From Nanobdellota archaeon (GTDB taxonomy: Archaea; Nanobdellota; Nanobdellia; CSSed11-243R1), in contig JAGGYW010000003.1 in NCBI GenBank assembly GCA_021162365.1, positions 1-33,970 of the forward strand: 33,970 bases of DNA, written 5' to 3'. Positions 33,875 to 33,970 of this stretch are shown piece after piece (the first letter of the stretch is position 1; the number at the start of each line of letters is the position of its first letter). The notes under the pieces are model-generated. The model ran no database searches and was not told the DNA's origin. It was given only the letters and a program-made list of their open reading frames with translations. The position numbers and the translations under genes are program-made.

Positions 33875-33970
33875 AGTTCGAATTTGATTACGATTCTTAT
33901 GGAGATTCGTTGTTTATTCACAAGAGAGATGCTAATGTAAGGTATTCTATAGAGCTTGGAGATGATTATG
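33862..33970 (+). CDS. DUF2283-like protein, partial
   Basis: MEKMKFEFDYDSYGDSLFIHKRDANVRYSIELGDDY...; overlaps the upstream stop; truncated by window end. Confidence 0.6.
   Translation, partial: MEKMKFEFDYDSYGDSLFIHKRDANVRYSIELGDDY

Noticed and set aside
1-33970. Transposase or prophage
   Set aside because: No transposase, integrase or phage structural genes recognised among the ORFs.

Overview
This is an AT-rich archaeal chromosomal window, possibly DPANN-like (lineage is inference). Recognisable genes include ftsZ, gatD/gatE, asnS, a METTL5-like methylase, pelota, a CMP kinase, an Nre-family DNA repair protein with a C-terminal PCNA-binding motif, TrmB-type regulators, transporters, and many short genes of unknown function. 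There are three tRNA genes: Glu-CTC, Leu-TAG and Thr-GGT. All three are interrupted: Glu has 2 introns, Leu has 3 plus an over-long variable arm, and Thr has 1. The main discovery candidate is a repeated structural element, not matched here to a known family, with 11 copies by eye. Its layout is NNN-CC-[pyrimidine tract]-short loop-[complementary purine tract R1]-2 nt-N'N'N'-3 nt-[purine tract R2]. NNN/N'N'N' covaries (10 of 11 exact), the linker is always 8 nt, and in 8 copies R2 is an exact MIRROR (not complement) of R1. This matches the code for an intrastrand purine-motif triplex. All six recognised tRNA introns carry a copy, usually starting at the inferred 5' splice site. Other copies sit upstream of gatD (tandem), in the asnS leader, after asnS, and in a GC-rich candidate ncRNA. 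Other leads: tandem leader peptides ending in Tyr-Arg-Asn upstream of asnS, a TTACTAC-N6-GTAGTAA operator shared by promoters of many unknown genes, a stand-alone TFB-type zinc ribbon missing from the ORF track, and several domain fusions and gene pairs. No searches or folding programs were run.
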